Part shown: piece after piece, positions 45,921-55,103 of the stretch | Position numbering within the stretch: the first letter of the stretch is position 1 | How the letters are laid out: every line of letters begins with the position of its first letter | Assembly: GCA_946405145.1 (NCBI GenBank) | Contig: CAMJGE010000001.1 | Span: forward strand, 124,001 to 188,000 | Reading direction: 5' to 3' | Origin: an uncultured Prevotella sp. | GTDB taxonomy: Bacteria; Bacteroidota; Bacteroidia; Bacteroidales; Bacteroidaceae | Length of the DNA: 64,000 nucleotides | Made by a program: the position numbers and the translations under genes | Notes under the pieces: model-generated | The model's database searches: none | The model's input: only the letters and a program-made list of their open reading frames with translations | Told to the model about the DNA's origin: nothing

Positions 45921-47432
45921 TCAGTTATCAATCACTTCAGTGATGGCCTTACCGATGCAGGCATTGGGTTGCTGGATATGCAGTTTCTGACACACTGTGG
46001 GCGCAATGTCTGTGATATATACTTCGCGTGATGTACTGCCGTGTTCCACCTTCCAACCATAGAACAACAGAGGGATATGGGCATCGTAGGGATTCCACTC
46101 ACCATGAGTCGTTCCTACGGGTGAAGACCCCTTACCAAAACCGTACCAGCCAGGTTCCAACATGAAGATGATATCACCGGAACGATCATGATGATACCCA
46201 TTCAGTGCACGTTCCCGCAAGAACTGAGGTACAGGAGCCGTAGCCGCCTTCTTGAAGTCAAAAACAAACGACACATGGGGAAGTTTCTGCACTTCCTCCA
46301 CAATTGCATCTCTCAGAGACTGCTCATCAATTCCTTGTTCGCGAATGCTCTCCTTATCGAGGACGATACGATAGTCGAGCATATCCTTAACAACCGACTT
46401 TTTGAGGCCAAATCGCTCAGCAATGCGTTTGCCGGCTGCTATAATATGGTCATCACTCCATTCCCATGCACCGCCATTGAGCTTGTGGTCCGCCATGAAC
46501 TGGAAATTATGAGCAGCACCGTGATCAGCCGTGAGGAACAACAGATAATTCCCCTCGCCTACCTGAGAGTCAAGTGCCTTCAGCAAGCGGGCGATATCCT
46601 TGTCAAGCTCGAGATATGCCTCATCGGTATGTGAGCCGCGAGTGCTCCACTCATGACCTATCACATCGGTCTGTGAGTAGCTCACGCAGAGCATATCCGT
46701 CTCCTCACCCCTACCCAGGTTCTCACCCTTCAGGGAGGCAATGGCCATATCGGTAATCAGATGTCCGCACAAGGGGTAGAGTCCCACATCCTTGCCCACC
46801 TTGGCAAGCTCCTTGTTCTGCTTCAACTCCGCATTACAGGTCTTCACCCACGCAGGCAACTCATTCATATACCAGGTGCTGGTGATAAACTGGCCGTTCT
46901 TGGTGTCAAGCCAGTAGGCGGCATTGGCACTGCGCCCGCCAGGCAGGATAGCCGCACGGTCTTTATAGCTGACACTGATCACCTTCGACTTGAAGTCGGT
47001 ATGCAGGCGCAGCTGGTCACCAATGGTAGAAGCCAGCAGGTTGACGGGAGAAGAGGCTTTCTTCTTGTCAGAGCCCACCGTCTGCACATCCGGGTCGTCA
47101 CAACTCGAGCGCTTCACGCCATTCACATAGAATGCGTTGCCGCAAATGCCATGGAAGGCAGGTGTCGAACCCGTATAAATGCTGGTATGCCCGATGGCAG
47201 TCACCGTCGGCAGATAGTTAATCAGACAGTTATTACAAGAATAGCCCTTTGTCATCAGGCGCTTCAGTCCGTCTTCCCGATACTGGTCGTAATACCTGCT
47301 CAGATAATCCCAGCGCATCTGATCCACCACAATTCCCACCACAAGCTTTGGACGCTCGTTAAATGCCGTTTCTGCCTGCAACTGAACCGCGAGGCAGACG
47401 GCCATAGATAATGTTAAAAATAATTTTTTCAT
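45921..47432 (-). CDS. PafA-type alkaline phosphatase family protein, exported
   Basis: 503 residues with signal peptide (1-20). It matches the PafA branch of the alkaline phosphatase superfamily: Asp37 in VVDQMRWD, Thr78 as nucleophile in PTVTAIGHTS, Asn99 in CGNAFYVNG, the Lys157/Arg159 pair in YKDRAA that marks monoesterases, and TADHGAAHN for zinc binding. It should release phosphate from organic phosphomonoesters in the periplasm. Unusually it is the last gene of the mannanase operon, overlapping the symporter gene by 4 bases. Confidence 0.88.
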   Translation of the reverse strand: MKKLFLTLSMAVCLAVQLQAETAFNERPKLVVGIVVDQMRWDYLSRYYDQYREDGLKRLMTKGYSCNNCLINYLPTVTAIGHTSIYTGSTPAFHGICGNAFYVNGVKRSSCDDPDVQTVGSDKKKASSPVNLLASTIGDQLRLHTDFKSKVISVSYKDRAAILPGGRSANAAYWLDTKNGQFITSTWYMNELPAWVKTCNAELKQNKELAKVGKDVGLYPLCGHLITDMAIASLKGENLGRGEETDMLCVSYSQTDVIGHEWSTRGSHTDEAYLELDKDIARLLKALDSQVGEGNYLLFLTADHGAAHNFQFMADHKLNGGAWEWSDDHIIAAGKRIAERFGLKKSVVKDMLDYRIVLDKESIREQGIDEQSLRDAIVEEVQKLPHVSFVFDFKKAATAPVPQFLRERALNGYHHDRSGDIIFMLEPGWYGFGKGSSPVGTTHGEWNPYDAHIPLLFYGWKVEHGSTSREVYITDIAPTVCQKLHIQQPNACIGKAITEVIDN

Positions 47433-48823
47433 TCTATAGAACGTATCTCTCTCAATTTTACATTAATTTCACGAATATGCTCTGAATTCAACGGATAGAA
47501 CCAAACCATTACTATAGCCAACAGGGCCACGGAAGCCGGTATGAAACTCATCAGCCAGCGCAAAGCCAATAGAGCGCTCTCAGGCTGAGCCACGCCAGAT
47601 GCTAACAGGGTTGAATCAGTAATATAGCCAAATCCCGACAACAGCCAGAGCACCGCTGCACCACTAATGGCACCGCCAAACTTCTGCGCCATCGACGCAC
47701 TAGAGAAAATCAAGCCTGTAGAGGTTGTATGGAATTTCAGCTCGGCATAATCACTCACATCAGCGTACATACTCCAGATAAGAGGCGACATAACACCTGT
47801 AAAGACGGAAATGACAATCTGTAGAATCAGCATTGTCCAGTACCCCGAAGACGTGGTAGGCACAAAAAAGAAGGCAACACTAAACACAATCAGTGCCACA
47901 TTCACTACAACAAATGAGGTCTTCTTGCCTAATCTATTCGCAATCGGTACGCAGAGAGCCACACCGGCCATGTTCGCCACCTCTCCGATTCCCAGGAACA
48001 GACCAGAATAGAAGAGGAATGTTATACCGAAGAGCGACATATGCACGTCTGGGCCGATAATATCGAGGAAGAAGTAGGCCGTCGTCGCACCACGCACCGT
48101 ATTAAACAGATTAGAGCAGAGGGCTGCACCGATAAGTATCCACCAGGGTCTGTTTTCCAGCAAGGACTTGAAGTCTCTACCCACACTCACCGTCGAGACA
48201 CCCTTTAGGTGCTCTTTCGTCAGCAGGAAGCTGATGATGAACATCACGAAACAGGCGGAGGAGACACACACCATTGCCCAGAACCAGCCGCCGGTTGTCA
48301 TATAGCCGCCAAAGGCGTTCGTCAACGGTTCCCAGATAAACAGGGCAATAAATGAGCCGCCATAAGCGAAGAACATGCGGAAGGATGAGAAGACTGTTTT
48401 CTCGTTGGTATCATCGGTCATCACACCCAGCATTGCACCGTAAGGCACGTTGACACATGTATAGACGGTCATCATCAGAATATATGTCATATACGCCCAA
48501 ATGAGCTTGGCACCATATTCCCAGTCAGGGGTTGCGAACAACAGGATACCAGAAATACTGAAGAATGGCGCCACCCAAAGGAGATAAGGTCTGTACTTAC
48601 CCCACTTCGTATTAGTACGGTCGGCAATAATACCCATCATCGGGTCAGATACGGCATCCCAAATTCGGGTAACGAGCACCAAAACACCGGCATCAATCAG
48701 CGACAGACCGAATATATTAGAATAGAAGATCGGAAGGTAGTAGGAAAACACCTTCCAAAAGGTCGAGGTGGACATATCACCAAAACCGTATCCGATCTTT
48801 TCGATTAATCTAGCTTTAGCCAT
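47429..48823 (-). CDS. GPH-family (MelB-like) sugar:cation symporter
   Basis: 464 residues, 12 helices. KIGYGFGDMSTSTFWKVFSYYLP (landmark GYGFGD) and RIWDAVSDPMMGIIADRTNTKWGKYRPYLLW (landmark SDPMMGIIADRT) are the family signatures, including the Asp pair used for cation coupling. I start at 48823 (MAKARLIEKIG) rather than 48880, which would overlap the esterase gene. Given the neighbours it probably imports mannose-containing oligosaccharides, an inference. Confidence 0.88.
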   Translation of the reverse strand: MAKARLIEKIGYGFGDMSTSTFWKVFSYYLPIFYSNIFGLSLIDAGVLVLVTRIWDAVSDPMMGIIADRTNTKWGKYRPYLLWVAPFFSISGILLFATPDWEYGAKLIWAYMTYILMMTVYTCVNVPYGAMLGVMTDDTNEKTVFSSFRMFFAYGGSFIALFIWEPLTNAFGGYMTTGGWFWAMVCVSSACFVMFIISFLLTKEHLKGVSTVSVGRDFKSLLENRPWWILIGAALCSNLFNTVRGATTAYFFLDIIGPDVHMSLFGITFLFYSGLFLGIGEVANMAGVALCVPIANRLGKKTSFVVVNVALIVFSVAFFFVPTTSSGYWTMLILQIVISVFTGVMSPLIWSMYADVSDYAELKFHTTSTGLIFSSASMAQKFGGAISGAAVLWLLSGFGYITDSTLLASGVAQPESALLALRWLMSFIPASVALLAIVMVWFYPLNSEHIREINVKLREIRSIE

Positions 48824-48834
48824 TGGTTTGTACG

Positions 48835-50124
48835 TTATTTTATCTGGATATTCATCTGTTTCAGCAACCAATTCTCCCACTCATCCCACTGTTCCTGATG
48901 CCAAAAGTGCCAAGTGGCCTGGTAGGGTGAGATTTCCTTAGGACCTTTAACTATGTTATAAGTTTCCCAAGCGGTTGTAGGAGGCACCACATCGTCATTA
49001 TAGCCAAAGGAGAACCAGCCTTTCTGCTTATCAGTAATCAGTCGTGCAAAGTTCACACCATCATAATATCTCGATACTTCAATCTTCTCTTTATTTGGGT
49101 TTTCAATTTTATAAAAATAGTGTGGCCAGCCACATGCAACCCCCTTGAGCGAATTCGTATGATCGCAAAGAGCAGCATGCACGGGTGCATAATAAGTGAT
49201 ACGTTTGTCAAGGCCTGCAGTTGCCAGTGTCAGGAAACCTCCCTGTGAAGAGCCTGTCACACCCATCTCTTTGCCGTTCCACGGTGTATATTCCTCAATA
49301 TAATCAAGGGCACGTATACAACCAAGAATGACACGCTTATAATAGTTTTTATCGCGATCATCGGTATAGAACTCCCAGTACCAGTTCAGTGCACCATGGA
49401 AGATATCATCATAAACCTTCTGTTCCATTGTCACCGGGATTCCGTGAATACCTATCTCCAAGGTGATGGCGCCTTGGGCAGCCGTCCAAACATCGCCTCC
49501 ATAGGGGCGTACTCCAGCACCTGGCACACGTAGCAATGCAGGATATCTTCCCTCCTTCACGGGCACACAAAGGATACCATAGGTACGATAATCAGGCTGA
49601 ATATTCTGAAAACTCACCTCATACACGTTCACATCCTTCGTGCAGCGTTCAGGCAAGAGGCGTTTGGTAGGATTCAGATCTGTCTTACGAGCCTCGGAAA
49701 TAGCTTTCAGCCAGAAATCGGAAAAATCTTTGGGCATCACCGTTGAGGGCTGTAGCTGTTCCGGTGCGAAGGCAGCTCCACATGCACCCTTGTAATCCTT
49801 GCCATCCACATGGGCGGTTACATCCACCCGATAGAATCCTGGCTGCTTCATTGTACCTGACAGCTTCAAGGTGCCGTCTTTCAGCACTAGGCTTTTCTTG
49901 ACGTCCTGATACATCTCCGGACCGGCCATATAGTCGATGCTCACATTATCGAGCAGTGTACCCGACTTTCTCACCTCTATCACAAACTGGGCATTCTCGC
50001 CCGTTTTATAGTGCCAGTCCTGATGATCCGGCTCAACGGTTACCACAATGCTATTGCCACGAATCTGTGCAGAAAGCGAGGCTATCGCCATCACACAGAA
50101 GATAATTGATAATAATCTTTTCAT
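48835..50124 (-). CDS. Acetyl xylan esterase (CE7/AXE1 family), exported
   Basis: 429 residues: signal peptide ending LSAQ, an N-terminal Ig-like domain (about 22-125), then an alpha/beta hydrolase with PALLRVPGAGVRPYGGD, nucleophile Ser293 in VTGSSQGGFL, and a later GYNDDVVPP with the acid and WHFWHQ with the His. CE7 enzymes remove acetyl groups from xylo- or manno-oligosaccharides. In this operon it likely deacetylates mannan fragments so the mannanase product can be imported. 13 bases separate it from the GH5 gene. Confidence 0.88.
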   Translation of the reverse strand: MKRLLSIIFCVMAIASLSAQIRGNSIVVTVEPDHQDWHYKTGENAQFVIEVRKSGTLLDNVSIDYMAGPEMYQDVKKSLVLKDGTLKLSGTMKQPGFYRVDVTAHVDGKDYKGACGAAFAPEQLQPSTVMPKDFSDFWLKAISEARKTDLNPTKRLLPERCTKDVNVYEVSFQNIQPDYRTYGILCVPVKEGRYPALLRVPGAGVRPYGGDVWTAAQGAITLEIGIHGIPVTMEQKVYDDIFHGALNWYWEFYTDDRDKNYYKRVILGCIRALDYIEEYTPWNGKEMGVTGSSQGGFLTLATAGLDKRITYYAPVHAALCDHTNSLKGVACGWPHYFYKIENPNKEKIEVSRYYDGVNFARLITDKQKGWFSFGYNDDVVPPTTAWETYNIVKGPKEISPYQATWHFWHQEQWDEWENWLLKQMNIQIK

Positions 50125-50137
50125 ATCTTTTGTATAC

Positions 50138-51427
50138 TTATTTCGTCAGTTTACTCATACGTTCTACCTGTGATTTAATGACCTGGAGCGTAGAAATATC
50201 ACCTACAAATACGGAATTCAATCCCTGAGCCTCCTGAGCTGGGTCGCCCGTATAGTCGTCTCCAACCTGCCACTGCTCAGTGTGCTTAGGTTTGGCTAAT
50301 CCGCCCCAGCCCCAGAAGTTACAACCTGCGAAAAAACCACCCTGCTCAGCATTGTCGCCTACAAGAGAGAACACATACTTATAGAAGCCGTCACGTCCTT
50401 TTGTAGGTGTGTTGAGCTCGAATTTGAAACCATCTCTAGGATAGCCGAACTCTTCCATTACAAGCGGCTTCTTGATCTTTGTACAAATAGCCAGATGACG
50501 ATCGATATAATCCTTCGTATTTACCTTGGCACGCGGCAGGTTCTCTATCAGCGAGTCGGCCTTAGCCCAGCCCCAGTTGTAGGGCCACAGGTGGATATTT
50601 GCATAGTCAATGTTCTTATCAGCAGTGATTCGCTCCCAGCAGTCGAAATCGCCTTCACAGCCCCAGGCGCCCTCAGAACCAATCGAGATCAGGTGATTAG
50701 AATCGAGACTGCGAATAAGTGCCGATGCCTCAGCTAGCCACTTTTCAAAAGCAGGGAGCGCTTCTGTTGAAAATGCACGAGGCTCATTGCCTATCTGCCA
50801 AGACATGATAGCGGGATCGTCCTTGTAAGCCACACCTGTATAACGGTTCGTACGTCCCAGGATAAAGCGCACATAATCATAGAAGAGTTCATGTGCCTTC
50901 TGATTGGTTGCATATTTGCTCATCGCCTCCATAAAGGCGGGATAACCCACATCGTTGGGACGGGGCTGTTTGCCCGCACCGGCATGCTCCAGATAAAATC
51001 CATAACCGCCGCTCCACTCCCATGAATTGTTCAGATAGAGCACAGCTACCATCTGGCGCTTACCCATCTCCTGCAACAGAAAGTCAAGTCCTGCTAAAAT
51101 CGTATCGTTATACACACCGGGAGCTACTTGCAAGGTCGGTTCTACCTTGGTTGTCACGCCACGCTCACCATCAGAACCAACAAGGATACGCAGGTTGTCA
51201 ATACCCATCTCTTTCATCAGATCGAGTTCCCGACAAAGGCGCTGTCGGTCTCCACCCTGTCCTTCTGAGCCGAGAATGGCACCGTACCAGAAATTTGTAC
51301 CCACATAATAATAAGGTTCTCCATCTCTCACAAAATGACCATCCTTCACAGCCACGAACTTCGACTGTCCCAACACTGTGATAGTTATCGCAGTCATTAG
51401 AAGAGATACACATAGCTTTAGTTTCAT
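50138..51427 (-). CDS. GH5 (subfamily 7-like) endo-beta-mannanase
   Basis: 429 residues with signal peptide (1-20). The (beta/alpha)8 hydrolase has acid/base Glu215 in MSWQIGNEPRAF and nucleophile Glu326 in PLVMEEFGYPRDG; ILGSEGQGGDRQRLCRELDLM and NNSWEWSGGYGFY are typical of GH5_7 mannanases. It should cut beta-1,4-mannan in the periplasm or at the cell surface. There is no SusC/SusD pair next to it. It is first in the four-gene operon. Confidence 0.9.
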   Translation of the reverse strand: MKLKLCVSLLMTAITITVLGQSKFVAVKDGHFVRDGEPYYYVGTNFWYGAILGSEGQGGDRQRLCRELDLMKEMGIDNLRILVGSDGERGVTTKVEPTLQVAPGVYNDTILAGLDFLLQEMGKRQMVAVLYLNNSWEWSGGYGFYLEHAGAGKQPRPNDVGYPAFMEAMSKYATNQKAHELFYDYVRFILGRTNRYTGVAYKDDPAIMSWQIGNEPRAFSTEALPAFEKWLAEASALIRSLDSNHLISIGSEGAWGCEGDFDCWERITADKNIDYANIHLWPYNWGWAKADSLIENLPRAKVNTKDYIDRHLAICTKIKKPLVMEEFGYPRDGFKFELNTPTKGRDGFYKYVFSLVGDNAEQGGFFAGCNFWGWGGLAKPKHTEQWQVGDDYTGDPAQEAQGLNSVFVGDISTLQVIKSQVERMSKLTK

Positions 51428-51455
51428 ACAACGAAGTGAATTAGTTATTTTGTTT

Positions 51456-51488
51456 GCAAAGATACCATTTATTTTTCAAATCACCAAA
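51456..51488 (-). promoter_or_regulatory. Promoter of the mannanase operon
   Basis: On the minus strand TTTG (51488-51485) and TATCTTTGC (51464-51456) are exactly 20 bases apart; the ATG is 28 bases downstream. Confidence 0.7.
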
Positions 51489-51512
51489 CAAATCATCCAA
51501 AATCGACACTAG

Positions 51513-51612
51513 GTTTGGTACTTTTGCACTTTTGCAGACTTGACTCTTATGTTTTATCACCGCACTCGAAGTCCGCCCTGGGCAAAAGGGGAGTCCTGCC
51601 TGGGCGGACTAT
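51513..51612 (+). other. Intergenic region with structured segment, possible small RNA
   Basis: The space between the mannanase promoter and the kinase gene holds TACTTTTGC-like boxes (51519-51535), then a 9-base inverted repeat (51570-51578 with 51602-51610) enclosing GGCA/TGCC arms. No credible protein starts here: the plus-strand open frame runs antisense into the kinase gene. The segment could make a short structured RNA. Confidence 0.35.
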
Positions 51613-51616
51613 AGAA

Positions 51617-51643
51617 AACCCTCAAGCTGTCTGCTTGAGGGTT
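51617..51643 (-). terminator. Rho-independent terminator after the kinase gene
   Basis: A perfect 11-base stem (51617-51627 with 51633-51643) with a 5-base loop is followed on the minus strand by TTTTC; it lies 31 bases beyond the stop at 51674. Confidence 0.8.
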
Positions 51644-51673
51644 ATTATGATCGAAATGATTTGTACAAAAATA

Positions 51674-52570
51674 TCACTCCTCGTTTTGTACAGGCTTGTG
51701 ATAGCGAACAAGACCAGCCAAAGGAGTCTTAAGTATAGAACCCAAATGGAAGTTCAGGCGCTCAGCTGCCTCACGAAGTTCATCCTGATAATGCCAAGCC
51801 ACACTACCCACAAACGAAACAGGCAGGTCTGGACGGCGATAAGGCTGAACATGACAGCGCAGAAAATCTGCAAAATTATCTACAACCACCGATCTCACTC
51901 CCGGATCATCAAGATGATTACCAATAAACTCAGAAAGTGATGCCAAGAAACGGTTTGCCAGAGGCTGGCGATAGACACGCTTGATAATTTCAGCCAGATT
52001 CAGACGAGTTTCTTTCTCAAATACCTCCTTAATTTCTTCTGACAATTTTCCACCATACAACTCATGGATAAAACGCTTACCAAGCACAGCCCCACTACCC
52101 TCATCGCCAAGGATATAACCCAATGCCGGCGTATGCTGCACGATATCGTTACCATCATAGAGACATGAGTTAGCACCTGTACCCAGAATACCGGCAATAC
52201 CATAGTTATGACCACAAAGTGCACGGGCAGCTCCCAATAGGTCGCTATGCGCCTCAATGACACTGGCCTGTGGGAAAGTCTCCTGCAATAAAGAAGTCAT
52301 CAGAGTCTCCAGTTCAGGACGAACACCACTTCCATAGAAATAGACAGCCATTGGAAACTCTGGTGTAAGAATGGCTGCACTACGGAGTTTCTGAACCTCA
52401 GGATTTGAGCCCATGGCTCCCACAAACTCTTCACGGACGATTTGCACAATCTCTTCACGTGACTGATGGACGGGGTTGATACCCTGTGTGTTAAGAACTA
52501 CGGGTTGAGAGGCGCCAGTTACAATGGCCCAGTCGGTTTTGGTGCTTCCACTATCTGCGATTAATATCAT
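51674..52570 (-). CDS. BadF/BadG-type ATPase, likely N-acetylglucosamine kinase
   Basis: 298 residues of the ASKHA fold: phosphate-1 loop ILIADSGSTKTDWAIV, GILGTGANSCLYDG as phosphate-2 loop, and GYILGDEGSGAVLGKRFI. This matches the BadF/BadG family members that phosphorylate GlcNAc or related amino sugars in the cytoplasm. It is transcribed alone. Sugar specificity is inferred from the family. Confidence 0.85.
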   Translation of the reverse strand: MILIADSGSTKTDWAIVTGASQPVVLNTQGINPVHQSREEIVQIVREEFVGAMGSNPEVQKLRSAAILTPEFPMAVYFYGSGVRPELETLMTSLLQETFPQASVIEAHSDLLGAARALCGHNYGIAGILGTGANSCLYDGNDIVQHTPALGYILGDEGSGAVLGKRFIHELYGGKLSEEIKEVFEKETRLNLAEIIKRVYRQPLANRFLASLSEFIGNHLDDPGVRSVVVDNFADFLRCHVQPYRRPDLPVSFVGSVAWHYQDELREAAERLNFHLGSILKTPLAGLVRYHKPVQNEE

Positions 52571-52598
52571 TTTTTATATCATTTTGATGGTTTACGCT

Positions 52599-52607
52599 GC
52601 AAAAGTA
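52599..52607 (-). promoter_or_regulatory. -7 box of the kinase gene
   Basis: The minus strand reads TACTTTTGC about 28 bases before the ATG at 52570. Confidence 0.6.
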
Positions 52608-52650
52608 ATCAAAAAAGATTTAAAACAATCAGTTTATGGCAGTTTTTTTC

Positions 52651-52680
52651 TTGCAAATGTTTTTTTTTCCGTACCTTTGC
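52651..52680 (+). promoter_or_regulatory. Promoter of the mscS-like gene
   Basis: TTGC at 52651 and TACCTTTGC at 52672-52680, close to the usual spacing; the ATG follows 28 bases later. Confidence 0.6.
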
Positions 52681-52708
52681 AGAAGTTATAAATAAGTACA
52701 CGAAAGAA

Positions 52709-55039
52709 ATGAAACGCTTTTTACTGATATTCGTTCTCATGTCAGGCTTCTTTGTCGAAGCTAATGCCGTGTTGAAAGAGAAAGACCTGGAACAGACACT
52801 GGCCATTCTCCAGGCAGAGTTGGAACAGTACAACAACGAACTGACCGTGCGCAGTGCCATCAGAAAGGAACGAGCCAAGCAGCTTATCACCAATCTGCTG
52901 CTGACCATGAAACAGGCCGACCAGAACGCGCTGATGCTCTATTCACAGGAACAGACTCATTTGTTCGACATGACCTATGCCTGTAAGGAAGCTACCAAGC
53001 AATACCGGGAGTTTCACAAGCATCAGATACCTTTTACGGAATTCCTGGACAAGAATTCCAAGGAACTGGCTCGTTATGACAGTCTGGTGAAGCGGTTAGA
53101 GGCTATGCCTGATATGATGACCACCCAATACGGTATTCAGCGGCGTGACTCTTGTCTGGTGCTTGCCAAGAACATCCGAAGCATGCTGGCTGAGGGCGAT
53201 CAGCAACTGCGACGGAACATACGCTATTACAACATGACGGAGCAGCGCCTGAGTGAGTTGAACGACTATGCGCAGAAGCGATATACCGACATCCAACAGA
53301 GTATCTTCATCAACGGAGGCGAAAGCTACCCTACCCTGCTGAGTCACCTCGACCGTCGCTGGAATTCTACAGTGGAGGCGGTGAAGAAGAAATACACGAT
53401 TGACGACAACGACCTGTCGCAATGGAGCTCCCAATGGGTATTCGGTCTGTTTATCGCCATTGCCTTCTACGTCATTGTCGCCATTGTGCTCAACCAGCTT
53501 TTCTTCCGTTTCCTGTTGCCTAAGCGTTTCAAAACCCAAGAGTTCAAAGACAAGCAGGCGGCGATCATCATGGCGACAACCACTATCACCTTCGCCATCA
53601 TCCAGGGACTACTGATCAACAGATCGACACAGAACTTCGTGATCATGGCATCAACCTTGCTCGTAGAATACGCCTGGTTGTTGGGTGTGATCCTAATCTC
53701 GCTCCTGTTGCGTGTGAAAGGCAACCAGATCGGCAGTGCCTTCCGTATCTATGCGCCCCTAATCGGCATCGGATTCATCGTGATAGGCTGTCGGATTATT
53801 CTGATTCCTAACGAGCTGGTCAACCTGATGCTGCCCCCAATCCTGTTACTTTGTGCCATCTGGCAATGGGTGGTCATCAGACGGCACAACCAGAACATTC
53901 CGAAATCGGACATCTTCTACACCTATGTGTCACTAACCGTGTTTATCGCATCGGTCATCAGCTCTTGGGCAGGCTATACGCTGCTGGCGGTGCAACTGCT
54001 CATCTGGTGGATCATGCAACTGACTTGTATATTAACCATCACCTGTATCAGCCAGTATCTCAAACTCCACGCCATGCGAAAGCATTACGACCAGAAGCCT
54101 ATTACCCAGACCTGGGCGCATCTGTTTGTGGAGAAGGTGCTGATGCCAGCACTGAGCATCAACTCCATTATGCTGAGCATCTATTGGGCTGCCAAAGTAT
54201 TTAACCTCAGTGAACTCTGTTGGCAAATATTCAAGTATCATTTCATTGATATGGAAAACCTGCAGGTGTCGATTCTGAAGCTCTCAATGGTCATCACCAT
54301 CTGGTTCCTGTTCCGCTGGATTGTCCATACCGTATTGGCCCTGTTGCGTCAGCAATACCTGGCCAATGACCCAACCACAGCAGCCTCTAAGGAGGTGATG
54401 AGCAAGAATGTGATACAGGTGCTTATCTGGGGTATCTGGCTGATGATCTCGCTCTCGGTGTTCCATATCAGCGTGGCTTGGTTGCTGGCTATCTCTGGCG
54501 GTTTGTCAACAGGTATCGGTTTCGCCTCGAAAGACATCATCGAGAATATCTACTACGGCGCCTCGTTAATGGCTGGCCGCATCAAGGTAGGCGACTGGAT
54601 TCAGGTGGACGGCACAATGGGTAAGGTTTCCTCTATCAGCTATACTTCCACAGTGGTAGAGTCACTTTACGGTGAAGTCATCACCTTCCAAAATGCACAG
54701 CTTTTCACCAAAAACTACAAGAATCTGACACGCAACCATGGCTATGTACTGGCGGTAGTACCATTCGGCGTAGCTTACGGATCAAATCTGAAGCAAGTGA
54801 CGACACTGGTAGAGGATGCACTGAACAATATGAACCACCAATGGATGGACCAGAGCAAACAAGTGAAGTGCGTGGTATCCGAAATGGGTGACTCCAGCGT
54901 GAACTTCAACCTCTTTGTATGGGCTGATGCACCAAAGAAGTCGTATGTTGTGAGCGATGTGCTGAAATGTGTGTATGACACGCTGAATCAGAACAACATT
55001 GAGATTCCGTTCCCTCAACAAGACGTTCATATCAAGTGA
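52709..55039 (+). CDS. Large mechanosensitive channel (MscS family) with periplasmic coiled coil
   Basis: 776 residues. A signal peptide (1-20) leads into a roughly 210-residue helical periplasmic domain (LEQTLAILQAELEQYNNEL and similar), then many membrane helices (from about 246) and the MscS core: ISGGLSTGIGFASKDIIENIYYGASLMAGRIKVGDWIQVDG (landmark GFASKDIIENIYYG, then VGDWIQVDG). The C-terminal cytoplasmic domain ends EIPFPQQDVHIK. The size is like MscK or YbdG-type relatives. It should release solutes on hypo-osmotic shock. It is probably a separate unit from kdsA, which has its own promoter. Confidence 0.92.
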   Translation: MKRFLLIFVLMSGFFVEANAVLKEKDLEQTLAILQAELEQYNNELTVRSAIRKERAKQLITNLLLTMKQADQNALMLYSQEQTHLFDMTYACKEATKQYREFHKHQIPFTEFLDKNSKELARYDSLVKRLEAMPDMMTTQYGIQRRDSCLVLAKNIRSMLAEGDQQLRRNIRYYNMTEQRLSELNDYAQKRYTDIQQSIFINGGESYPTLLSHLDRRWNSTVEAVKKKYTIDDNDLSQWSSQWVFGLFIAIAFYVIVAIVLNQLFFRFLLPKRFKTQEFKDKQAAIIMATTTITFAIIQGLLINRSTQNFVIMASTLLVEYAWLLGVILISLLLRVKGNQIGSAFRIYAPLIGIGFIVIGCRIILIPNELVNLMLPPILLLCAIWQWVVIRRHNQNIPKSDIFYTYVSLTVFIASVISSWAGYTLLAVQLLIWWIMQLTCILTITCISQYLKLHAMRKHYDQKPITQTWAHLFVEKVLMPALSINSIMLSIYWAAKVFNLSELCWQIFKYHFIDMENLQVSILKLSMVITIWFLFRWIVHTVLALLRQQYLANDPTTAASKEVMSKNVIQVLIWGIWLMISLSVFHISVAWLLAISGGLSTGIGFASKDIIENIYYGASLMAGRIKVGDWIQVDGTMGKVSSISYTSTVVESLYGEVITFQNAQLFTKNYKNLTRNHGYVLAVVPFGVAYGSNLKQVTTLVEDALNNMNHQWMDQSKQVKCVVSEMGDSSVNFNLFVWADAPKKSYVVSDVLKCVYDTLNQNNIEIPFPQQDVHIK

Positions 55040-55061
55040 GAAGTGAAAATTATGAAGAATA

Positions 55062-55094
55062 TTTGGTGGATTTGATTATATTTTGTATTTTTGC
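55062..55094 (+). promoter_or_regulatory. Promoter of the kdsA operon with minimal leader
   Basis: TTTG at 55062-55065 and TATTTTTGC at 55086-55094 are exactly 20 bases apart. The kdsA ATG at 55104 starts only 10 bases past the box, so the leader should be a few bases at most. Confidence 0.7.
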
Positions 55095-55103
55095 AACATC
55101 ATT

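Noticed and set aside
46761..47411. Plus-strand open frame of 216 codons
   Set aside because: Antisense to the PafA-type phosphatase, whose active-site residues confirm the minus strand.
51515..51940. Plus-strand open frame of 141 codons after a promoter-like box
   Set aside because: It runs through the terminator hairpin and 267 bases antisense into the BadF-type kinase gene; the product has no recognisable pattern.
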